NCBI GenBank assembly: GCA_019155185.1 | Contig: CM032795.1 | Span: forward strand, 19,013,795-19,077,794 | DNA: 64,000 bases | Direction: 5' to 3' | Origin: Beaufortia kweichowensis | Taxonomy: Eukaryota > Chordata > Actinopteri > Cypriniformes > Gastromyzontidae | Part shown: one piece after another, positions 11,312 through 22,480 of the stretch | Numbering within the stretch: position 1 is the stretch's first letter | Layout of the letters: each line of letters starts with the position of its first letter | Made by a program: the position numbers and the translations under genes | The notes under the pieces: model-generated | What the model was told of the DNA's origin: nothing | The model's input: the letters and a program-made list of their open reading frames with translations, nothing else | The model's database searches: none

Positions 11312-14300
11312 CAGAGGACCAAAAGGACATACTCCGTATCAAAGACTCAAACCTGAGATTTAATGGGCTAATCTTTAAACCTCCAGCAGCGCTGGCTTGT
11401 TTTAAAGCCCAGCTGGACTAGGTCAAGACAGACAGTGAAATAGTATGATCTTATTTTGGGCTCAGAATAAACCCTGAGGGTAGAAGTGACTGACATTTAG
11501 ATTCATCCAAAACCCAGGACTTTAGGATGGAGCGTGTACCTTTTGTCTAGTTTAGGCCTCGTCTTTTCCTTTTGTCTCAAAGGAAGTTTTAAGACGCTCG
11601 CTTTTAAGACTGTCCTTCTGCTTTATGAACTCAATCACACCATTGTGAACATCTGGGCATTCATTATCATTTGTAATGTTTTCCTTTTTTGCATTTTTTT
11701 TTTTTACTGTGACACAGGGGATGTGTTCCTCCCTTCCCTTAAACTGGTTAGACTTATTCCAATGCTTCATACCAAATTGTTTAGTTAGTCTATAGAGAAA
11801 TTAAAAACTATATAGATGTTAGATGGCACTGAAATGTTTAATGATATAATGTTAATTTAGTAAAGAATACGGTGTACAGTTGCGCACTGTACGTAGCTCT
11901 TAGTTTTCTTACAAACAACTGTTTTTTTATTTTGTGTTATTTGCTTTCCCAATGTCATTCCATATTAGCGCAAACAAAATCAGAAAGATCTCCACCTTCT
12001 CTTTCCTTTCATATGACCAGAATAGGTGGTGGTCTGTCTGTCTTTGCTATGTATACAGTATTTTGAAACCAAATTAATTCTAATTTTCTCATGTTTTTGT
12101 TAACTTATGCGAATTAATGGATAGATGGACTGTGGATGGTTGTATACTGATCCATCCAAAGCTTTCATCCAAAGTTATTTTTTATTAGTGTGTGAGTTCA
12201 GGATCAAACCCATGACCATTGTGTAGCAAACGCAATGCTATACCAGTTAAGCCACAGGAACACCAGAAAAACACTGGCTGTTTTTGAGAAATGTTATTTG
12301 TCAGGAAAGTCTAATATTAATCCTAGACCTTAAATAATATAAATCATTAATGTCCATCCTGAAAACCCATAGGAATTGTCATTTTCTTCTAGATTTCAGA
12401 ACTGTAAGCTGCTCTACGTCTTTCTTTCTTTTTTTTTAAAGTTGCTTTGAAAAATATCCCAGTTTCACATGATATTTTTCCCTCTTTTGTTTGATTGTTA
12501 TCATGGTAAAAAATGATAAGCAAGTTTTGCAAGCAAAATGGGGGCGTATGAATACTTAAGTAATATCATGTATCATTCCTTATAATTGACCCTCTTTAGC
12601 GTTCTGCAGTGCTTTTTGTAGAATACTGAACTAATTTATCATCTAGACTGACAAGCTGTATGCCATTGGCTTTAAAGCTGACATGAGTCGGTTAGAAATA
12701 GTCATACATACACTATAGTTCATAATATAGATATGTTACATTTTCTATGCAGCAAAGTACAATTTCAATGATTAGTAAAAACTGACAATATTGAAAAGTT
12801 GATCTCAACTTCTCTCTCTAGTTTTTTCAGCCTTTGCTTACAGTTGTAGATGCGATCAGATCTATTTTTTTTCAATCCTTAATGGGCTGTATCATGTGTC
12901 TTCCACATATAACTTATTCTTCCATTTTGTACTTCCATTGCTTATTCATGTTGGTTAGGTAATGTTGTTAAGTGCTTTTGCATTGCTAGTTTTTTATGTG
13001 CATTTGTTATATAGCTCTTATAGATTAAACACTATACTTTGACATACGGTCAAAAGATGTAGGTAAAGATGCCCTACCTTTTTTGTACATTTTAGACTAT
13101 CAAAGTTAATGTCCCCTTACATATCTAAAAGTTACATTCAGCTTCGCAGGCAACGCAGGGTTGCAACATTCTTTCAGTTTGCATCTAATTTCTATGCATT
13201 GACACGCGTCCTCTGAAGTGAATTTATGCCTTAAATAGAGGAGTAGTCTCGATACCTTCATGAAATGGTCAAATGTTTTAGGGTTTTGTACCTCATAGTA
13301 AATTAGTAATATTTAAAGACAAATTTAGTGTAGTTTGTGTCAATGATCATCTGTGATTTTAAAGAGTTGTTATTTTATGTATATTGTCATCAATAATTGT
13401 ATTTAAATGAAAAGAGGAGAGTTGTTTTTATTTTTTGCTGTAAAAGCATATGTGAGTTAATGAACATCTCTCTTTGTTTGTTTTAGTGGAAGGTCAAAGC
13501 TAGTGTATACAGTTATGATGAAGGTGTTATTTTAAATACTGTAAACATCTCAAGTGTTGTGTTACAATTGTGCAACATGTGAAATCCGATTGCTGGTAAT
13601 GTTTTTTATTTTCATTTGAAAATTTTAAGCCATGGGTTTTCAGTTCATTGTGCAATGAAGAAAAATTATACCATCTGATAAAAATGTTTCTACTCATTCA
13701 TTTGTAGATTGATTATTTGATTGTTGTTTAATTTAATTAAATGTATCCTAAAAATATTTGTAAAAACTCTTACAAGCTAATATTTAGTAAATATTTAAAT
13801 GTTATAATTAGTTTGTACTAAACTTGTACTTTTGACGTAGCCTACGTTTGTGCTTTAATGTAGTTTGTATCATTCTATAATTCACCTGGGGATCCTTGAC
13901 AAAAAATGATGTTATTTTACATATATACAAATAATTTAAACATTTAAGGTTGCAAAAATTGTTTTAAGGATGGCAAGCAATAGCATTTGAAGAATTTGTT
14001 TGTTCGTTCAGGAGACTTTTATTTTGAAGGCTTGCTCTATTTTAGGGCTCCGACAACTCCGAAAGTTTAAAACTTTATAGCGTTGTTACACGTGCTCATA
14101 TGCAATGATAATATTTTGCACAGAAAGCAATTTAAGCAAATATCTGATATGTATATACGTCTCACATTTCTTTTGTGTGATGAGTTTTATTTATAATTAT
14201 TATTATATATTGCCCTCGAGCAGCGGAGACTCTGAGACTTTGGCTGTGAAACAGTTACTGCTGGAAAGAGAGCGAGACCTTTGTCACAATGTCATGACTG

Positions 14301-14369
14301 TAAAGCACACATGTCTCATACCACACCAGTTGCTATTAAAAACCTTTCTTGTCATTCCAACCCGAAGCA
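11312..14369 (+). other. slc39a14 3' UTR and slc39a14-susd2 intergenic region
   Basis: This begins at the slc39a14 stop. A canonical AATAAA lies near 11466 and other A-rich candidates follow, but I cannot fix the end of the transcript. A tRNA-derived SINE sits at about 12180-12265. The rest is AT-rich single-copy-looking sequence without coding features. The last few hundred bases must hold the susd2 promoter and 5' UTR. Confidence 0.5.
12178..12270 (-). mobile_element. tRNA-derived SINE head
   Basis: Read on the - strand, the sequence gives a box A-like GTGGCTTAACTGGTATAGC and a box B-like GGTTTGATCC, about 30 nt apart. This is the pol III internal promoter spacing of tRNA-derived SINEs. 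A tail-like AACTTTGGATGAAAGC follows. It lacks a foldable intact tRNA, so it is a SINE and not a tRNA gene. Confidence 0.7.
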
Positions 14370-17300
14370 ATGCAGAACAAAATCCTCCTCTTAGTGCTGC
14401 TTCAGTTATTGACCAAAACTGCTGGTAAGTTTTAAAAAAAATCAAATGTGTTATTTCTTATATTATTATGCATTGGAGAAGCTTGATATTTTCTCTGTTT
14501 AAAACGCAGTGCCACAGTGTAACGTTACGTGTTCTCTCCTCGCAGCGCAGTCGTGTGCGCGCAGCTGCGGTCAGAAGTTGAACACATGCTCCTGTCACGC
14601 AACATGTCAATCTTTAAAGGACTGCTGCGCTGATTATAAACAATTTTGCCTCGATATTAAACCACACTCCGGGTCTTTGCTGGGAGGAACTGACTTTGAA
14701 ATTCTCCACGTTGCTTTTGAGCAAAACATTAACCTGACTTGTAGGTAAGTGTGCCAGAAACCTGTTTATATTGCACACAAACCCCACATAAACAACAAAA
14801 TAAACAGTTATATGCTCAGAAACAGTTGCTCTCTCTTTGGATAAAAGTGTAATCAAAGTAATGTCACTGTAACATTTACAAACAATATTTTGCTGTGTTT
14901 ATTTGTAAAACATGACTAATGTATTATTTTTATCTTTTTATTATTATTATTATTTTATGTCGAAAACAGCACTTTACCTGACTAGGAAAATCATGATTTA
15001 AACATTAAAAAAAGTGTGAAAAATATCCTTGATATCTTGACTAATGTCATGTCAAGGATTAAAATCATGGTGATATTTATAGGTGAAATCAAACTTAGAT
15101 TTTTGTCATCTCATAATTTGATTTTAGCCTGGTTTTCACAGACAGGGACACATATACTTAATATTATTCACTTTTCTACCGTTAATGAAAAATTCAAGAT
15201 GTAACAATCAGTTTATTTAATTTTCTGGTACAGTATTGAAGGAAATTTTAACTGAAAGTTAACGTAGAACAATAGATTCTTGAGTTGTGAGACTTTTTAC
15301 CCAAATCTTCAAGGACAGGATCTGAGATAAGAAGTTGGTATATCAGATCAGATATACCATGAGAGATATACCAAATATACCAGATATACCAAATGAGATC
15401 AAATTAAAAGAAGGAAAAACATTTTCTGCATTATTACTGAGCACAACATGTTTCTGTCACAGGTTTAACTCTGAGATTTTGACGGAGGGCTATGTGGATG
15501 AGAATGGCGTGGGTCATTGTATATCTCCTATGCTGTATGAGTCGGGCTGGATCCCTTTTGAGGTTTCCACAGATGGAGTTAATTATGAAAGATCAGGGAG
15601 ATGGATGTCAGGTGAGCTTCAGACACCACTAAGCCAACAAATTAATTTTTTTATCCTGGAAATTTTTTTATGTTGATTATGGTTAGTTGACAAATATATG
15701 TGACTGTGTCCAATGATGTAACAGCTAAAATGTAGAAATAAAATAAAAAATATACAAATAGCATGAGAGATTTATCTTCTTTGCTGGACTTTAGGATGAG
15801 AAGGATTTATCTTACTGTAATTGTTTTTTTTTCTACATTTTTTGACATTTTCACACCATGTGACATAGACTTTTGTCAACCACCCCTATCCACTTTATTG
15901 GCATCATTGTTACTGTACTGTTGGTTACCACAAAACGTTCATCTTGCTTAAACAGTCCTTTTGCTAAAGTTTAAGAATTTAGACAAGCCTACACATTTTG
16001 AAATACACAGCTTACAGAACGTTGATAAAACTAAACCGAGGAAAATTGTTTCATGTTTGTTTCCTAGCTGATACGAAATCAGTTATGTGGTTTATTACAT
16101 GTAAGTACTGATTAGATACAGATGTTAGTTTACGGTAACATTTATGTTTTAATGTACTGTATAACAATATTGCTAATAGCTGACTGTTAAATCATTAATT
16201 CTCTGTTTGTTTAGTTCATCACAGTAAGCTGAGCCCTTTCTACAAGATCATTCTGACCAATGCAACGCAGTGGCAATACTACGGCACTCCTAATGTAGGT
16301 GGAGAATTAAAGATGATATGGATAACATCTGTGATAAATGCAGAGAGAGTGAATGTCGAGCTGTGGGGTTACAATGAGACTGGTGAGTAAAGCTTATTGT
16401 TTATATTTGTCTTAATATTGTTCAGAATAACACTTTTACTTTATTTAAGTAGCTGGTAAAAAAGGCATGTAAAAAAGAAAGGCTAAAAGCTATTAATTTT
16501 TTTACTATGTTTGGTCAACCCTAGATCTATAATAACCATTAGTGGTTAAACAGATCAGCTAAAGTCTATGACATTGAACTTTGTTCTGTAATTGTTTTAA
16601 AAGTTAGACTGCATAATAAAACAAGCCTAAAAATAGCAACACACATGGTTAATGCCATATAAATTTGGTTAAAATGTAACCTGGTATATTATAATTGTTT
16701 AATTATCATAAAGCCTGTCTAGAGCATGTCCAGGTCGCATTTTAGCAAAAAACAAAAGTAAATCAAATGCTTTTTTGTATTACAACATGACAATTTCCCC
16801 AACCGAAATTTTTATTGCTGCAATGGTACTGTAATAAGCTTTGATTTCTTTTAGTGAAATGTAATTTCTTATTCTTTGCTTTTTACATTTAATCATGTAG
16901 CACACACTTTTATACTATACAAAGACCTTAAAAATGTTGTTTTGGGATGATTTCAAGTTTTTGTGAGATCCCTCTTTTGTAAAACAGGTTGACTGACTGT
17001 ATTTGTAGCACACACACATTTATGTAAAGTGCAAACACAAATTACAAGAAAAACTGTTATTATTGTGATGTTAACAGGTGCGGCATATTCCAGTAACTGG
17101 GAGGCAGAATGGAAGTATCTCTACACGGTTGGCAGAGATGTGCCCAACAATGGCACTTTCAGTTTTACGCCACATCCAGCAGAAAAGCCCTTCTCTCTCT
17201 GGGACCTGGGCAGCATGCGAGTCACCCCCAGCAACAAACCAGACGGAGCTCGGTAAATAGATATGAGATAAATCAGGTAACAGTATAAGCTTTCTGTATG

Positions 17301-20300
17301 ACATCTCTCATCTTGTGTACAGAGATGTGAACGCCTTGTGGACTGGAGCGTATGCGGTCGCCTGGCATTTAGACGAGGCCTTCAGGAAGGACTCGGCGGG
17401 CTGGGCTCTGGAGAAATGTCTCATTTGGGATCAGGAGGAAAAAGCAATGCCCAGCTTCCAGGCTGAGATCACAGACTGCCCCTGCACGCTGGCTCAGGCC
17501 CGCGCAGACACCGGGAGATTTCATGTGAGTGGATGTTTGCTTACGGTTCATTTGTGCTACTGCTGGTAACATCATAATTATTTGGGATTGTTGAAGACCT
17601 CAACCGATCAGATTTAGGCATTTGTAGACATAGATTAAAGGGGGAACAACTGCTATACAAGTAAATGTGATGGCTTTATTTTACTGTAAAATACTGTACA
17701 AAGGTCACTTATGTTGAGACGTGTTGGAATTACAGACGGATTACGGCTGTGATATTGAGGCAGGCAGTTTATGCACTTATCACCCAGGTGCCGTCCACTG
17801 TGTCAGAGCCATACAAGGCAGGTATGACATCACTGATCACAATTTCAATTAATCATGAACTGTATTTTTTTAATGGCTAAAGCTTGTATCACAATTTGAC
17901 CGTTAGGAGACCGACCAATATAACTAACCAAATTTATTGTCATGTCTAATGTTGTAGATACACACTAAGAAATCCTGGGTTATTTTTGCATTGTTGGGTC
18001 AAAAATGGACATTTTCTACATAATTTAACCCAGCAGTTGGGTTTGTCCCTTTTAACCCAACCATGGGTTATGCAATAACCTAACATTTTTTAAAGTGTAC
18101 TTTAATTATAAAACACTAGTTTTATTCAACGTTTATTTAAAATTCAGTTAAAATTCAGATATTAAGTGTAACCACTTTAGTTAATTTTCCATCAAAACAG
18201 AGTATTATTCCATGCCAAAAACGACCAAATAATATCAGATTTATTAACCTGACCAATAAATCACTAATTTAAAAATTATTTTACACTGATTTTTACATAG
18301 CTGTATATGGGAGAAAACCACATCTAATTTTTTTATTTATCTATTTGTTTAAAACATATAACATTCAATGTGTCCATAAATAAGATTGTTTAATTGTTTA
18401 ATTACTACTATGTCAAAAATTAAACTAATCATTAATTAATAATAAGCAGCTTTCCTCTATAGCTTAACTAGTAGACTAGTATGTCATGGGTTTAAATCCC
18501 AGTACTGTAAGTTGCTTTGGATAAAATCACCTGAGAAATCAATAAATGTGTGGGTCACTAGAAAGAAATCTAGTCTAATGTACTTTGATGTGTTGAAACC
18601 ATCATGTGAATCATCATGTGTCTTTCTGTAGTCCTCAGTATGGGGCCGGTCAACAGTGTTGTTATGACAGCACTGGAGCTCAGGTGCTCACAGGAGACTC
18701 TATCGGCGGCAGCACCCCTGACCGAGGACATGACTGGGGTGCACCGCCGTACAAAAAACCACCTCGAGTTCCAGGATCCTCACACTGGAAGTATGACGTC
18801 ATCAGTTTCTACTACTGCTGTCTGTGGTCAGATAACTGCGAGTATTACTTCACTCACCGGCCATCTAGTGACTGCAGAACATATCGTCCTCCAAGAGCGG
18901 GTAAAAAACCTTTACTTTAGATCGCTTATTTATACATCATAAAACTGATAAATGTCACAAAACTTCTTCATTATTTTTTAAATAGCTGCTGTTCTCGGCG
19001 ACCCCCACTTTGTGACGTTTGACGGCGTGACTTTCACCTTCAATGGGAAAGGAGAGTACCATCTGGTTCAATCTTTAACCTATCAGCTGTCCGTGCAAGG
19101 AAGGACCGAGCCAATGAGATCAGCGAATAGTGAGTTGGTGGAGTTTTTTATGAATCTCGGACCTCTCAATGGGAGTCAACAAAGTTTTGTACTTTCAGGT
19201 TCAGTTAATGCGACACGACTATGTTCTGTGGCTATGAGAGAGAGAGACTCTGATGTCATCGAGGTGCGACTTGGAGACCAGGCAGATCACCTACAGGTGT
19301 TAATGAATCAGCAGGTGCTTACGTTCTCTGAGCAGAAATGGATGGACCTTAAAGGTGAAACTTTGAACTGTTTAGATTCGACATATTAGACTGAGCAGTT
19401 TTTTATAGATTTAGAATCAAAATCAACAACTTATGAGTTTGCGAGGAAGTATGCTGGTATTAACATGAGTTTACTCCTAATGTATAAGAGGAATTTAAAC
19501 TATATATTTGGCATAGTTTGATTTCACCTATAAATATCACTATGATTTCAATCTTTGACATGGCATTACTTAGTCAGTATTAAAGATATCAAGATTTATT
19601 AAGATATTTTTACAGAATGTTCTTTACATTATGTAGGATGATTAGAAAAAGACTTTAGGTAGGTTTTCACAGGCAGGGTCACACACACACACACATATAT
19701 ATATTCACTTATACAACTAACATGGTTTCTTTGATTATGTTTTAATGAAATATTTGGTTCAGTCCAAAACAAACTTTACAATCTTCATTGACATACTGTT
19801 CACAATAAACAACAGATATTTTGTGTGGTTGTGTATGCATTGTATCTGTATTGTCCTGTTGAGTTTATGATGTTGTATTTTTTTCTAGGTGTGTTTGTTT
19901 TCTCCCCCAAACCCTCTAATGTGACAGTGATGTTTCCGTCTGGGGCAGGGATTGAGGTCAGAGGAAGTGCAGGGGTCATGACCCTTACTGTTCTACTGCC
20001 CCATGACTTTCAGAACCACACACACGGACTGCTCGGTACCATGAACAATGATCCTGAAGATGATTTTACCTCCAGTAACGGTGTGATGATCCCACTCAAC
20101 AGCAGTGCTCAGGACATATTCACATATAGTGCTGCCTGTGAGTTTTACTTACTTCACTCAGTGTGTTATGAAAAGCTTCAAAGCAGTTACAGAAACCTTT
20201 TGCTCATTGGTTCAGAAACATCTGCAAACTATAAAAGTCTTTTAACTTGATTAGGCTTTAAAACTAATCACATCCATTAGAAGAAAGCGCAGTATTTCCA

Positions 20301-21795
20301 AAGTGCCTGCTTTTCTTTCATATGTTATCATATGTGTTTTCCTCACCAGGGGCCGTCACAAATGAGACTTCACTGTTTACCTACGACTCAACCCAGCTCC
20401 TGAACGAATATTATTATGCCCCAAAGCACGATTCATCTTTCACCCCAGTATTTTTTGTGGATGAAGACCCAGATGACCCGCTGCTGGAGCCGACGCTGCA
20501 GATGTGTTCAGGGGAGGGAGCTCAGTTCTGTAAATACGACGCTTTAATCATGCGTAGCCTGGAGCAAGGCAATGCCACACTGCTGTCCTTCCGTCACCAT
20601 ACGTCCATCAAGAGAGATCTGGGACCTGGTGAGTGTATTCAGAGGAACCAGACAACATGTTTTGGATATTTAAACATGTTCACAGTGTATTATATCTTGT
20701 GATTCTGATGAAGACTAATGTCAACACTGCAATGTCATCACAAAATGCTGAACTTTAAACATCATCACATGCAGATTAAATCACATTATTATAAGTTTGA
20801 TCTTTGACAGATTTATATGATCATAAATCTGTGATATAATTATCAATTGTGATATGACTATTAATTATTAAATATCATTATCTGTGATATGGTGTATTAT
20901 TATATGACTTATTTGTAATGGTTGTAACTTTTTGATCTCAGTGCGGTCCTGTGGTTGGTTATCACCACCCTATCATGGTCAGAAGGAAGGAACCTTCTAC
21001 CTAGAAGGAGCAAAGGTCACATTCTCGTGTAATGATGGTTATCGTCTCTATGGGTCTAAGGAACGCACCTGTCAAGAGGACGGCAAGTGGTCCGGACAGG
21101 ATACAAACTGTGTGGCTGGTGGGTAAAGTATGATTTAAAGGGTTTCTGTCAAGTATCCATAAATTTAATCAAGGCTGTGCAAACTCCATGTCATGTGACA
21201 GACCCGTTTTCCCAATACAGACTTTTATGCATGACATCACACCACAATATCTCATCAGGTGTGTTTTTTTCTTTTTGTTTACAGATAATACACTGGCTAT
21301 AGTGTTGGGTAGTGTTGGTGCGGTGTTGGCACTAGTTATCATGGTGATAGCAATCGTTGTTTACACAAAAAAGCAACAAAAAAGGTGAGTCTAATCATGT
21401 TTCTTTTAAAGACTTGTACTTATTTAGTTACATTACATCAAGTGTTTGATGATTTGATGTGGTAGAAATTGATGTCACATTGAAATATATGTTATATAAT
21501 ATAAATCCAACAGACAATTTTGGGACCTTTAAAATGGTGGTATTGTTTGTTAGTCGTGTTGGTGTTTGTTGGGATGTGAAAATGCTGTTATGCTTTCCTA
21601 TTTCCTGTCATGAATCCAACAGCAACATTTGGACATTTTGAGATGTTGTTATTTATGTTGTGGCCAGCGTGTCTGTTTCTGTTAATATAGCTACACTAAT
21701 GTTTCTACACATTTGTAATGATTTGTTTTGTTTCTCTCTTCAGAGAGGCAAAGAGACAACAGGACAAGGTGACCTATCACGCATCAAACCTGTGA
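14370..21795 (+). CDS. susd2: sushi domain-containing protein 2 (SUSD2)
   Basis: Fourteen coding exons: 14370-14424, 14510-14744, 15463-15611, 16215-16382, 17078-17252, 17323-17524, 17736-17821, 18632-18900, 18986-19354, 19889-20137, 20350-20628, 20942-21118, 21285-21384, 21744-21795. They sum to exactly 855 codons (854 aa; human is about 822). Domain order as seen: signal peptide (1-18, MQNKILLLVLLQLL); Cys-rich somatomedin B-like domain (~22-65); a region with a YESG...STDG motif; AMOP domain (~290-440, with CLIW, CPC, QCCYD and YYCC...CEYY motifs); von Willebrand D domain starting LGDPHFVTFDG (~447 onward); sushi/CCP domain (~746-804, CGWLSPPYHG...CNDGYRLYG...C); one membrane span (AIVLGSVGAVLALVIMVIAI); and a short basic cytoplasmic tail ending YHASNL. 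This order is diagnostic of SUSD2. Family knowledge: type I surface glycoprotein of epithelial and stem cells, cleaved at GDPH with the fragments held by disulfides. All introns are GT-AG, phases agree throughout, and no break was seen. Confidence 0.95.
15020..15150 (+). repeat. dispersed repeat, copy 1 (susd2 intron 2)
   Basis: The part at 15020-15094 (ending GATATTTATAGGTGAAATC) reappears as its reverse complement at 19516-19597 in susd2 intron 9. The motif TTTTCACAGACAGGGACAC at about 15132-15150 recurs in direct orientation at about 19663. It is a non-autonomous repeat of unknown family. TTTCACAGACAGGG is a common cyprinid repeat end. Confidence 0.6.
15335..15395 (+). repeat. short 'GATATACCA' tandem repeat
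   Basis: About six irregular copies of a 9-11-nt motif (AGATATACCA and AAATATACCA) lie in susd2 intron 2, about 70 nt upstream of the exon 3 acceptor. It is a small minisatellite with no coding meaning. Confidence 0.6.
17955..18105. mobile_element. MITE-like 'AACCCAAC' element in susd2 intron 7
   Basis: ACACTAAGAAATCCTGGGTTA at the left and TAACCTAACATTTTTTAAAGTGTA at the right form inverted ends. Internal GGGTTATTTTTGCATTGTTGGG and AACCCAACCATGGGTTATGC repeat the same core. Short palindromic elements of this kind are common in cyprinid genomes. The target duplication could not be read clearly. Confidence 0.5.
18448..18555 (+). mobile_element. tRNA-derived SINE in susd2 intron 7
   Basis: Box A-like TATAGCTTAACTAGTAGAC, box B-like GGGTTTAAATCCC, then the tail TAAGTTGCTTTGGATAAAATCACC...AAATAAATGTG. 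That tail is typical of fish SINEs (consensus like GTCGCTTTGGATAAAAGC). It ends about 75 nt before the exon 8 acceptor. Confidence 0.75.
19516..19700 (-). repeat. dispersed repeat, copy 2 (susd2 intron 9), plus (CA)n(TA)n
   Basis: The segment 19516-19597 is the reverse complement of 15020-15094. It is followed by GGTTTTCACAGGCAGGGTC at about 19663 and a short (AC)n(AT)n run at 19681-19705. The two copies face each other across about 4.4 kb of susd2. Confidence 0.6.
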
Positions 21796-22480
21796 TGATC
21801 GCGAAATGCATCAGATGTCCATCTTTTATACATTTTGTACAGATTGTGTTATTAGCCGTGTTAGAATGTTTAATTTCAAATTTCATTATTTTCATTTAGA
21901 AATTTTATTAAAGGATGTACAGCATAATGATCATTAGACAATCTAGCCATTAAACACTGACTCGTGTTATTACTTAAAACCCATATGATTTAGAATTGTC
22001 ATATGAGAGACTTGAATATCTTGTAAAGCCCTGTTCAAAATCCTAGTGAGATGTCCACCTAGACACAATTTCAAGACATCCAAAGAATGAACCAAGATGG
22101 TAGACTTGAGAAAAATGCTCTACTTATTCATCATCCCTTGTTTGTTCAAATGAAATATTTTGGATAATTTTGGTTATTCTACCAATAAGCATGTAGTACT
22201 TATTTTTAATATTTAATATTTAATTTTTTCGTTTTAGTGCATCATGTAAACAGCAGCAAGAATGAATTTCATCTCACTACGTTTGGAAAGTTTTGGATTA
22301 TTTTTGAAAAGGCTAGTTCACTCATGGTCTCACTGAAACATTGTTGCATTGCATATCCTACAGTAGTATCGCAGCATCAATACAAGACTTGTCTCAAGAT
22401 GAGCATCAGACTTTGTTTCTCTTAGATTTTTCTAATATTATGTTTTTAATATAGGATTATATTAATATTTTCATCATCAA
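21796..22480 (+). other. susd2 3' UTR and downstream DNA
   Basis: The stop at 21793-21795 is followed by ATTAAA-type signals near 21910 and 21950. An alternative, much longer 3' UTR would reach a canonical AATAAA near 25103 and so include the minisatellite field. No coding features were seen. Confidence 0.5.

Noticed and set aside
12178..12270. tRNA gene
   Set aside because: Box A and box B resemble a tRNA, but both have mismatches, the arms do not pair well, and a SINE-type tail follows. The same holds for 18448 and 46236.
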